NCBI GenBank assembly: GCA_947458525.1
Contig: CANHAG010000043.1
Location: 1 to 7,675, forward strand
Origin: Rhodospirillaceae bacterium
GTDB lineage: Bacteria > Pseudomonadota > Alphaproteobacteria > Rickettsiales > UBA3002
Direction of reading: 5' to 3'
Length of the DNA: 7,675 nt
The notes beneath the pieces were generated by a model that saw nothing but the letters and a program-made list of their open reading frames with translations, did not search any database and was not told the origin of the DNA. Positions 1 to 5,657 of the stretch are shown here, one piece after another. The first letter of the stretch is position 1. The number at the start of each line of letters is the position of its first letter. The position numbers were made by a program, and so were the translations under genes.

Positions 1-662
1 AGCCGCTCAAACACCAGCGAAAAGGAAAGCGCCGTGCGCGCAAATACCTGATGGCGGTCGAAAATAATTGCCTCCGAAAGCCCGCGCAGCGCGGCCTGCA
101 CGGTGAGGCGCTCGCTGAAAGCGGGTGAGGCAATCGTGGTGAGTGTGGCCTCGCGCCGCACTTCATCGGCAATCGCTACCGCGTCGCCCTGAATGGCGCT
201 GCGATGCTCACTCATATAGGCGCGAGCGATGGCAACGGATTCATTAAGCGCCCCCACCACGCGCTGATCGAACCATGATTTGACGCCGATATTGAAAAAG
301 ATAATCGAGAACACCGAGACGATGAGGGTAGGCAGAATCGTCACCCCACAGAACATGAGAAGAATCCGCCCCTGCAGCTTGGTGCCGGTGAGACCGCGGC
401 GCGCATCCTGCCAGAGGCGGTAGGCGCGGCGCAGCACAATGATGGCCATGATGAGCAGCAGGGTAAGCGCCGCCAGCACCAGCGGAAGGATAGATTGCGG
501 GGTAATATTACCGCTGCCCAGATCACGCAGCAGCATGATGAGCAGAATCGCGGTAATCAGCACCAGCGCTGCAATCGCCAGCCAGACAAAGGCGCGCTGC
601 AGCCGGCGCGAAGGCTTGCGCGGCAGGGGCGGCATCAGCGGCAGTTCGCTCGTCACGCTCAT
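1..662 (-). CDS. ntrY: NtrY nitrogen-regulation sensor histidine kinase, N-terminal 220 codons (runs off left edge)
   Basis: This is the start of the membrane sensor kinase of the NtrY-NtrX system, which in alphaproteobacteria has been linked to nitrogen and redox control. Only the membrane and sensory part is present. Hydrophobic helices lie at about residues 24-45, 57-78 and 99-123. They are followed by the family-typical stretch FFNIGVKSWFDQRV (122-135) and a predicted periplasmic, mostly helical segment. HAMP, PAS, DHp and ATPase domains would lie beyond base 1. The ATG at 662-660 overlaps the ntrC stop codon in an ATGA junction (659-662). The upstream bases offer no good SD, so translation is probably coupled to ntrC. 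The reading frame is open to the window edge. The identity rests on the FFN-x-GV-x-SWF-D motif, the membrane layout and the position after ntrC. Confidence 0.9.
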   Translation of the reverse strand, partial: MSVTSELPLMPPLPRKPSRRLQRAFVWLAIAALVLITAILLIMLLRDLGSGNITPQSILPLVLAALTLLLIMAIIVLRRAYRLWQDARRGLTGTKLQGRILLMFCGVTILPTLIVSVFSIIFFNIGVKSWFDQRVVGALNESVAIARAYMSEHRSAIQGDAVAIADEVRREATLTTIASPAFSERLTVQAALRGLSEAIIFDRHQVFARTALSFSLVFER

Positions 663-2113
663 GCCGCGTCTTTCATGAGGCTGCGCACATCAATTGCAAG
701 GTCGCGCATTTTCTTACGCAGCGTATTGCGGTTGATACCCAGAATTTCCGCCGCGCGTATCTGATTACCGCCGGTGGCGCGCAATGTCTGTTCAAGCAGC
801 GGTTTTTCCACCAGCTGCACCACCCGGTCATAGAGCCCGGGCGCGGGAAGTTCCCCGCCATGGGTGGTGAAAAACTGCTTGAGATGCCGCCCCACTTCCT
901 CGCTCAGATTGCCCGCGCGCGCTACGGCCGGTTCTGTAGCTGACGCGCCGGGCGCCCCCAGCAAGGTCGCAAGATCCGAAACGCGGATGGACGCGGATGT
1001 TTCGCACGCGAGCACGCGGTAAATGAAATTTTCAAGCTCACGTATATTACCGCGCCACGGCGCTGCCACCAGCCATTCTGTTGCCTCTTTATCAAAGGAT
1101 TTCTGGGGTAGGCCGCGCGCTACGGCAAGGCCGGTGAAATAAGTGATGAGCGCGGGAATATCCTCGCGCCGATCACGCAGGGGCGGCAAGGTCATGGGTA
1201 CCACATTCAAGCGGTAATAGAGATCCTCCCGAAACCGGCCTTCATGCACCATATGCGCCAGATCATGGTGGGTGGCGGCGACAATCCGCAGATCCGTACG
1301 CAGCACGCGCGCACTGCCGATGGGTGAGAATTCCCCCTCCTGCAGCACACGCAAGAGGCGGGTTTGCGTTTCAAGTGGCATATCGCCAATTTCATCCAGA
1401 AACAGCGTGCCGCCCTGCGCCCGCTCAAACGCCCCAAGCTGGCGCTGATGCGCACCGGTAAAGGCGCCCTTCTCATGGCCAAACAGCGCGCTTTCAACCA
1501 GCTCACGCGGAATGGCTGCCATATTAAGAGCAATAAACGGTGCAGCTTTGCGCTTGCTTAACCCGTGCAGTGCGCGCGCCACCAGTTCTTTACCTGTGCC
1601 GGATTCCCCTTGAATCAGCACCGTCAAATCATTGGTAATGAGCCGGGTGAGCAGGCGGAAAATTTCTTGCATCGCTTTCGATTTCCCAACCAGCGTCACG
1701 CCCGGGGCAACGGTGACAATCCCCTCTTCCTGCTTCGGTGTCGCCTTGGAGTCATGGCGCAGCGCACGAGCGACCGCCTCAGTCAACCGCCCTAGATCAA
1801 AGGGCTTGGGCAGAAACTCCACCGCCCCCAGATCCTGCGCCCGCGCAGCGTTCAGCAGCATGTTATGCGCGCTCATCACAAGAACCGGAAGCTCCGGACG
1901 CATCCGGTGCCATTCGGCAAGCCCGTCAAGCCCGTTGCCAGAGGGCATGGTTACATCCGTCACCACCAGATCGGGGGGTGGATTTTCGCGGATGCGGCGC
2001 GTCGCCTCCACCACATTTTCGGCGCGTTCCACACGATATCCCTCGCGCCCCAGCGCCCGGGAAAGCACGGTGAGAATCGCGGTATCATCATCCACCAAAA
2101 GAACGGTTTTCAT
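659..2113 (-). CDS. ntrC: NtrC nitrogen-assimilation response regulator, sigma-54 activator
   Basis: NtrC is the DNA-binding partner of NtrB. When phosphorylated it oligomerises and remodels sigma-54 RNA polymerase at nitrogen-regulated promoters. All three domains are complete in 484 residues, the normal length. The receiver domain (1-118) has the acidic pocket D8-D10, phospho-acceptor D53, S81 and K103 in LPKPFDL. The AAA+ domain (about 141-370) has Walker A GESGTGKE (169-176), the sigma-54-contacting GAFTGA loop (216-221), Walker B TLFLDE (236-241), arginines R293 and R295, and PWRGNIREL (352-360). The Fis-type helix-turn-helix (about 437-475) contains GNQIRAAEILGINRNTLRKK. This C-terminus and the position after ntrB favour NtrC over NtrX. 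The ATG at 2113 is the only possible start, because an in-frame TAA lies ten codons upstream. The SD is weak (AGGCAGG) and lies partly in a hairpin. Confidence 0.97.
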   Translation of the reverse strand: MKTVLLVDDDTAILTVLSRALGREGYRVERAENVVEATRRIRENPPPDLVVTDVTMPSGNGLDGLAEWHRMRPELPVLVMSAHNMLLNAARAQDLGAVEFLPKPFDLGRLTEAVARALRHDSKATPKQEEGIVTVAPGVTLVGKSKAMQEIFRLLTRLITNDLTVLIQGESGTGKELVARALHGLSKRKAAPFIALNMAAIPRELVESALFGHEKGAFTGAHQRQLGAFERAQGGTLFLDEIGDMPLETQTRLLRVLQEGEFSPIGSARVLRTDLRIVAATHHDLAHMVHEGRFREDLYYRLNVVPMTLPPLRDRREDIPALITYFTGLAVARGLPQKSFDKEATEWLVAAPWRGNIRELENFIYRVLACETSASIRVSDLATLLGAPGASATEPAVARAGNLSEEVGRHLKQFFTTHGGELPAPGLYDRVVQLVEKPLLEQTLRATGGNQIRAAEILGINRNTLRKKMRDLAIDVRSLMKDAA

Positions 2114-2119
2114 ATGCGC

Positions 2120-2138
2120 CTGCCTATTTTTTAGGCAG
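2120..2138 (-). promoter_or_regulatory. Perfect inverted repeat over the ntrC ribosome-binding region
   Basis: The bases ctgccta and taggcag form a perfect 7-bp stem around a five-base loop (T5 on the plus strand, A5 in the ntrC message). In the minus-strand transcript the 3' arm TAGGCAG contains the only SD-like bases (AGGCAGG) and ends six bases before the ntrC ATG. Folding would therefore hide the ribosome-binding site. It is not followed by a T-run in the ntrC direction, so it does not look like a terminator for ntrB. An alternative is a protein operator. Confidence 0.45.
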
Positions 2139-2183
2139 TTTTATAGGGGCGGGAAGATGAAAAGGCAATCTGGAAGTCGGGGG

Positions 2184-2921
2184 TCACCCCTGAGGCAAAT
2201 ATAAACTGAAGATAGCCGGTTTACCGGGGGCGGATTCAAGCGCCACCAGCCCGCCCTGTTCTTCCATCAGCCGGGCGACAATCGCGAGCCCCAGACCCTT
2301 GCCGCCCTCGCGCCCGCTGGAAAAGGGTGTGAAAAGCCTGGGCGCAAGATCAAGCGGAATACCCGGCCCATTATCTTCCACCCGCAGATGAATCGGCAGC
2401 GTGCGGCCGCCGGCGCGGCGCATCCGGTCGCCAATCATATAGCGGGTGCGCAGCGTGATGGTCGGATCCTCCACCCCGCGCACCGCTTCAGCAGCGTTTT
2501 TCACCAGATTCATCACCGCCTGAATCAGCGGTGCGCGGTGGCCGGTGACTGGCGGCAGGGAGGGATCATACTGCGTCACAAACTTCACCTCCGCCGCAAA
2601 GGAGCTTTGCGCGGCAAGGCGCACATATTCGGTGATTTCGTGAATATTAATGGCTTCAGGCGGGTGCTGCGGTGTGGGGGTGAGCGGGTCAAGCCGCGCG
2701 ATCAATTCCTCAATCCGCATGGCTTCGTCGATGATGAGGCGCGCCAGCGACTTATCCTCCGCCCCTACGGATTGTTCGAGCAACTGCGCCGCACCGCGAA
2801 TGGAAAGCAACGGATTGCGGATTTCATGGGCAAGACTTGCGGCCAGCTGCGCGCTCATGGCCGTCCATTCAGGCGCAGGCAGAACAAGGTCAGGGCGCAA
2901 GGTGGGTTTGAGGTTGGTCAT
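2184..2921 (-). CDS. ntrB: NtrB nitrogen sensor histidine kinase, short form without PAS domain
   Basis: NtrB phosphorylates NtrC under nitrogen limitation and dephosphorylates it when PII signals nitrogen plenty. It is cytoplasmic. The transmitter is complete. The DHp helix carries the H-box SLAHEIRNPL (29-38) with phospho-acceptor H32. The ATPase has the N-box NLVKNAAEA (138-146), G1 box VEDNGPGIP (181-189), F-box LFTPFSSG (196-203) and G2 box GGKGLGLAIV (206-215). The family is usually about 350 residues or more, with a PAS domain of roughly 100 residues before the H-box. Here the protein has 245 residues and only about 28 precede the H-box. A stop codon (TAA) lies six codons upstream of the ATG in the same frame, so a longer start is excluded. 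There is no good SD. ntrC begins 70 bp downstream. Identity is sure from motifs and context; the missing sensory part is the oddity. Confidence 0.94.
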   Translation of the reverse strand: MTNLKPTLRPDLVLPAPEWTAMSAQLAASLAHEIRNPLLSIRGAAQLLEQSVGAEDKSLARLIIDEAMRIEELIARLDPLTPTPQHPPEAINIHEITEYVRLAAQSSFAAEVKFVTQYDPSLPPVTGHRAPLIQAVMNLVKNAAEAVRGVEDPTITLRTRYMIGDRMRRAGGRTLPIHLRVEDNGPGIPLDLAPRLFTPFSSGREGGKGLGLAIVARLMEEQGGLVALESAPGKPAIFSLYLPQG

Positions 2922-3037
2922 ATTGTGGTTGTGTAGTTATTCCAAATCAACCGTCAGCACAAGATGGCGCATCTCCCTCCCCCCGCAAGCGGGGGGAGGT
3001 TAGGAGGGGGGAACCGTACAACTGCACCGGCAGGGGG
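2922..3037. other. dusB-ntrB intergenic region
   Basis: This 116-bp gap holds the palindrome at 2976-2999 and a second G-run at 3003-3011. The ntrB-proximal half has no convincing sigma-70 or sigma-54 promoter. The pair TTGTGC / TAACTA with a 17-base spacer on the minus strand (about 2933-2961) is only a weak match. Confidence 0.5.
2976..2999. repeat. REP-like G/C palindrome with adjacent G-run
   Basis: cctcccccc (2976-2984) and ggggggagg (2991-2999) are perfect complements around the loop gcaagc. They are followed by ttaggagggggg (3000-3011), a further purine block that could compete for the C-rich arm. Palindromes of this composition, often with a trailing GGTTAGG-type spacer and a second G-run, are familiar as dispersed extragenic repeats in alphaproteobacterial genomes. 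I infer that this is one such copy. No T-run follows on either strand, so it is not a standard intrinsic terminator, although the stem could stall polymerase or protect the dusB message. Confidence 0.6.
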
Positions 3038-4084
3038 CTACTCCCCTTCGCTCACCCGTTCATGGGCGCGGGCGGTAACACCACGCTGCAATAAATCATC
3101 ATAATACTCGCGGATGGCGGAGCGGACGTCATCTGCATTGGTCATGCGGTTCACGCGGTGGCGGTATTCGGCGGCTGAGTGGAGGCCACTCGCATACCAG
3201 CCAATATGTTTACGCGCGATGCGGATGCCGGCTTCCGTACCATAATAACTGAGCATCTCGTCATAATGCTCAAGCACAATGTAGCGCTGCGCTTCGAGCG
3301 CCGGTTCCGCCACCACCTCACCATACAGATGGCGGCAGGCCTGATGCACAAACCATGGACGGCCATAGGTGCCGCGCCCGATCATCACGCCGTTTGCGCC
3401 TGACTGGTGAAGCGCCGCATCAATATCCGCCGTGGTGGTAATATCGCCATTGACGATGACGGGAATGGTGACCGCCTCTTTCACCTTACGCACAAAGCCC
3501 CAATCGGCATTGCCCTTATACATCTGGCAGCGTGTGCGGCCATGCACCGTAATCATGCGGATGCCGAGCGACTCTGCCGCGCGCGCAATACGGGGCGCGT
3601 TGAGCGACTGGTGATCCCACCCCATCCGCATTTTGAGGGTGACGGGGATATTTACTGCTTTCACGGTTGCTTCTAAAATCCGCAAGGCCAGCGGCTCGTC
3701 GCGCAAGAGCGCAGAACCCGCCATGCCATTCACCACTTTTTTCACCGGGCAGCCGAAATTAATATCAATAATATCCGCGCCCCGGTCTTCGTTGAGCTTT
3801 GCGGCTTCCGCCATCACTTCCGGATCGCACCCCGCCAGCTGCACGGAAAATGGCCGCTCTGTCACTTCATATGCGGCCATACGCAGCGCGTTTTTGGTTT
3901 CTAAGATCACCGCTTTACTCGCAATCATTTCCGACACGACAAGCGGCGCGCCGAAGCGCTTGACCAGTTTACGAAATGGCAGGTCTGATACCCCCGTCAT
4001 GGGCGCGAGGATGGCGTGGTCGGCTAGCGTTATCTGTCCGATCTGAATCGGCGGGCGCGGCGTATGTGCTGGGGCAGGTTCCAT
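3038..4084 (-). CDS. dusB: tRNA-dihydrouridine synthase B (NifR3 family)
   Basis: This is an FMN- and NADPH-dependent enzyme that reduces uridine to dihydrouridine in the tRNA D-loop. It is 348 residues long, slightly longer than typical. The TIM-barrel part (about 15-250) shows the N-terminal flavin segment [13 protein letters not shown] (26-38), the catalytic cysteine C112 in NFGCPVKKV (109-117), VHGRTR (180-185), NGDI (212-215) and the phosphate-binding GRGTYGRPW (236-244). A helical tRNA-binding domain follows (about 260-335). The gene was first named nifR3 because it precedes ntrB in Rhodobacter-type operons, and the same order is seen here. The chosen ATG fits the family N-terminus; the next Met (29) lies inside the flavin motif. 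The SD (GGGCGGG) is weak. Confidence 0.97.
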   Translation of the reverse strand: MEPAPAHTPRPPIQIGQITLADHAILAPMTGVSDLPFRKLVKRFGAPLVVSEMIASKAVILETKNALRMAAYEVTERPFSVQLAGCDPEVMAEAAKLNEDRGADIIDINFGCPVKKVVNGMAGSALLRDEPLALRILEATVKAVNIPVTLKMRMGWDHQSLNAPRIARAAESLGIRMITVHGRTRCQMYKGNADWGFVRKVKEAVTIPVIVNGDITTTADIDAALHQSGANGVMIGRGTYGRPWFVHQACRHLYGEVVAEPALEAQRYIVLEHYDEMLSYYGTEAGIRIARKHIGWYASGLHSAAEYRHRVNRMTNADDVRSAIREYYDDLLQRGVTARAHERVSEGE

Positions 4085-4174
4085 TGCCCGCCCTATAACG
4101 GAATCGGCACCGGTTTTGAATGTTTTTCTTTGTTTATAGTCGTTCAGCTAGAGAGTGTCGTCACGGGATAGCCA
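4085..4174 (-). promoter_or_regulatory. ubiH-type gene to dusB gap, possible promoter for dusB-ntrBC
   Basis: This is a 90-bp AT-richer gap. On the minus strand TTCAAA (4115-4120) and TATAGG (4092-4097) are 17 bases apart, but they would start transcription almost on the dusB ATG. A second TATAAA lies at 4133-4138 without a good -35. No terminator hairpin was found for the upstream gene, so read-through from it into dusB is equally possible. Both promoter suggestions are weak. Confidence 0.2.
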
Positions 4175-5413
4175 CTATTTTGGGAGGACTTCCGAACGCA
4201 TCATCTTCGGCAAATCGCCAATCAGCCCCATCGCGTGGCGCATGAAGAAATGCTTGAGCGGCGGCATCTGCTCTACCATCTTGAGACCCGAACGGCGCAG
4301 AAATGTGAGGCCTGGAGAGCGGTTGGAAAAAAGACGATTGAGCAGATCGGTCGAGGCGGTCATGCTCACTGAGTCAAATTTCCGCCAGCGCTCATAATGG
4401 GCAAGTGGCTCTGGCGCGCCAAGATCGCCGCCTTGCCGGTGCTGCCCGGCCAGAATTTCGGTAAGTGCCGCCACATCACGGTAGCCAAGATTCACCCCCT
4501 GCCCGGCAATGGGGTGAATGCCGTGCGCCGCATCCCCAACGAGCGCGAAGCGCGGCGCGGTGAAGCGTGTCGCGTGCATCAGTGTCAGCGGATAGGAAAA
4601 ACGCTTGCCGATGACGCGCGTCTCGCCCCAGTATGCTCCCATGCGGCGCATGAGTTCGGCGTTGAATTCTTCCTCCGGCAGCGCCAGAAAAATTGGCGCG
4701 TCGCGGTCATGCTCCGTCCATACAATGCCCGAGCGGTGCTGGCCATCCGCACTGTCTGCAAGCGGCAGCACGGCAAAGGGGCCGGGCGGCAGAAACCGCT
4801 CGAGCGCCAGCCCGTGATGCGGGTTCGCGTGGGTGACGGCGCACACAATCGCCGTCTGGTCGTAAGAAATGACGCGGTAATCCATCCCCGCCGCATCGCG
4901 CAGTCTTGATAACCGGCCATCGGCAGCGACGAGCAGTTGCCCGGTAAGCGTCTCGCCATTTTCAAGCGTCGCGGTGACGCTGTCAGGTTCCGCCACATAG
5001 CCGGTGACACTGCGAAGTGAATAGCGCGTGATATTCGTGGCGCGCGCCAGCGCCTCGTAAAGCCCATGGCGCAGCATGCGGTTTTCGAGAATATAGCCGA
5101 AAGGCTCCTCCCCCACCTCTTTCGCAGCATAATGCACATAGCCGGGCGCGTATCCGTCGCATACGCGGATGTCGTGGATGGGCGAGGCCTCCGCCGCCAG
5201 AAACTGCCAGACACCTATCGCGCGCAGTACCCGCACGGATCCCAGCGAAATAGCCGAGGTGCGGCCGTCAAACGCCGCATCAAGCTGGGTGGTGGCGGCC
5301 AGCGGATCCACCACCGCCACGCGGAGATTCTCCCCCGCGAGCGCCAGCGCCACCGCATTGCCCACCAGCCCTCCGCCGGCAATCACCACGTCATATTTGT
5401 GTGTTACGGTCAT
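4175..5413 (-). CDS. UbiH/UbiF/VisC/COQ6-family FAD-dependent ubiquinone-biosynthesis hydroxylase
   Basis: This flavoprotein monooxygenase most likely adds a hydroxyl group to the ubiquinone ring. In alphaproteobacteria, paralogues of this family (UbiL, UbiH, UbiF types) divide the C1, C5 and C6 steps; the sequence alone does not show which one this is. It is a full-length protein of 412 residues. The N-terminal FAD Rossmann motif is GGGLVG (13-18), with an acidic residue (D36) after the second strand. Next come DGRTSAIS (49-56), the ADG motif AADGRLSRLR (163-172), and the second FAD motif with GDAAHGIHP and GQGVNLGYRD (293-313). The C-terminal helices are basic. The start is supported by the SD AGAGGG, which may be occluded by leader pairing. 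Neighbours are secF upstream and dusB downstream; neither suggests a pathway link. Confidence 0.92.
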   Translation of the reverse strand: MTVTHKYDVVIAGGGLVGNAVALALAGENLRVAVVDPLAATTQLDAAFDGRTSAISLGSVRVLRAIGVWQFLAAEASPIHDIRVCDGYAPGYVHYAAKEVGEEPFGYILENRMLRHGLYEALARATNITRYSLRSVTGYVAEPDSVTATLENGETLTGQLLVAADGRLSRLRDAAGMDYRVISYDQTAIVCAVTHANPHHGLALERFLPPGPFAVLPLADSADGQHRSGIVWTEHDRDAPIFLALPEEEFNAELMRRMGAYWGETRVIGKRFSYPLTLMHATRFTAPRFALVGDAAHGIHPIAGQGVNLGYRDVAALTEILAGQHRQGGDLGAPEPLAHYERWRKFDSVSMTASTDLLNRLFSNRSPGLTFLRRSGLKMVEQMPPLKHFFMRHAMGLIGDLPKMMRSEVLPK

Positions 5414-5491
5414 ACCTGCCCTCTAGCATAGTGCTGTCATCCGATGCAAATGCATAGCGTTTGGGCAGGTGACTGCCTGATTAAACGGCAG
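5414..5491 (-). promoter_or_regulatory. Leader of the ubiquinone-hydroxylase gene with four alternating complementary blocks
   Basis: In plus-strand coordinates the blocks are ctgcc (5417-5421), ggcag (5464-5468), ctgcc (5473-5477) and ggcag (5487-5491). The outer pair extends to a perfect 8-bp repeat (acctgccc 5414-5421 with gggcaggt 5463-5470). In the minus-strand message the order is block 4, 3, 2, 1, and block 1 is the sequence directly before the hydroxylase ATG, including its SD. Pairing 4:3 leaves 2 free to pair with 1 and hide the SD. Pairing 3:2 (stem GGCAG, loop TCAC) leaves it open. This is an attenuator-like layout seen by eye. The stems are short and GC-rich, so chance is possible. 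Confidence 0.35.
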
Positions 5492-5571
5492 CACGTCCGG
5501 CGGCCGGTAGTCAGGCCTTTGATTTTCATGATTTTTGCAACTGGCACGCGGCTTGAAAGATACTTCACCAT
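5437..5571 (-). CDS. Doubtful 44-codon ORF, possible leader peptide
   Basis: I do not recognise this product. The ATG at 5571 follows AGGA (5575-5578) with only three bases between, a short spacing. The predicted peptide is basic and has four cysteines: C27-C28 and C40-I-C42 near its end. It stops 23 bases before the hydroxylase ATG. The two adjacent TGC codons (5488-5493) overlap pairing block 4 of the leader. The same frame has a longer GTG start at 5640, but that would place the start against a poor SD. Codon use is not decisive. It could be a regulatory leader peptide or simply a chance ORF; the latter is more likely without conservation data. Confidence 0.2.
   Translation of the reverse strand: MVKYLSSRVPVAKIMKIKGLTTGRRTCCRLIRQSPAQTLCICIG
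5542..5557 (+). promoter_or_regulatory. Sigma-54-like -24/-12 element on the plus strand
   Basis: The sequence reads TGGCACG, four bases, TTGAA. It matches the consensus TGGCACG-N4-TTGCW at every fixed position except the C of the -12 GC. It predicts a start near 5568, about 20 bases before the terminator stem. An overlapping sigma-70-like pair, TTGCAA (5535-5540) and GATACT (5559-5564), would start at about the same place. Confidence 0.4.
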
Positions 5572-5616
5572 TGTTCCTGTAACTGCTGGGGGTTCGTTCT
5601 CGAGCCCCCTTTTTTT
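5568..5616 (+). ncRNA. Candidate short RNA ending at the intrinsic terminator
   Basis: A start near 5568, predicted from the -24/-12 element, and the T-run end at 5616 would give an RNA of about 49 bases. It would have an unpaired 5' half containing UUCCUG, an anti-SD-like stretch, a 9-bp stem and a U7 tail, a form common among Hfq-dependent RNAs. The promoter assignment is the weak part; the terminator could instead end a longer plus-strand RNA. It would be antisense to the start of the doubtful small ORF at 5437-5571. Confidence 0.3.
5588..5616 (+). terminator. Strong rho-independent terminator, plus strand
   Basis: GGGGG (5588-5592) pairs with CCCCC (5605-5609). The stem continues through T.G, T-A, C-G and G-C to the loop TTCT (5597-5600), and seven T follow (5610-5616). 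The T-run exists only in the plus direction, opposite to every recognised gene in the window, so it does not serve secF or the hydroxylase gene. Confidence 0.85.
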
Positions 5617-5657
5617 ATAGTAACTTTTCTGCACCCACACTCCGCCGCAACATTCAC

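Larger units (their letters stand above)
5414..5657. other. secF to ubiquinone-hydroxylase intergenic region (244 bp)
   Basis: This is the longest stretch without a recognised gene. Its plus strand carries a sigma-54-like element (5542-5557) and a strong intrinsic terminator (5588-5616). Its minus strand is the hydroxylase leader with alternating pairing blocks (5414-5491) and a doubtful small ORF (5437-5571). Bases 5618-5657, next to the secF stop, show nothing further. No terminator in the secF direction was found, so secF transcripts may continue into the hydroxylase gene. Confidence 0.6.

Noticed and set aside
659..2113. Identification of the regulator as NtrX rather than NtrC
   Set aside because: The GNQIRAAEILGINRNTLRKK C-terminus and the position between ntrB and ntrY fit NtrC; NtrX would follow ntrY beyond the left edge.
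2180..2190. GGGG-TGA-CCCC palindrome with the ntrB stop codon in its loop
   Set aside because: Only four pairs around a three-base loop and no T-run after it; too small to call a terminator.
1632..2204. 190-residue plus-strand ORF opposite ntrC
   Set aside because: It is the complement of the well-supported ntrC coding sequence, Ser/Arg-rich with no recognisable motif; a shadow of GC-rich codon use.
2388..2936. 182-residue plus-strand ORF opposite ntrB
   Set aside because: It is a shadow of ntrB, with no domain or SD support.
2957..2970. Possible NtrC-binding site (GCGC-N6-GTGC on the minus strand) upstream of ntrB
   Set aside because: The enteric-type consensus has GCAC and GTGC half-sites seven bases apart; here one half-site and the spacing are off, so the match is not better than chance.
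5588..5609. Resemblance of GGGGG-TTCG to a tRNA T-arm
   Set aside because: There is no GTTCRANNC core, D-arm, anticodon arm or acceptor partner; the T-run makes it a terminator.
5614..5619. TATAAA on the minus strand as a promoter for the ubiquinone hydroxylase leader
   Set aside because: No -35 hexamer is found 16 to 18 bases upstream, and the A/T run is explained by the opposite-strand terminator.
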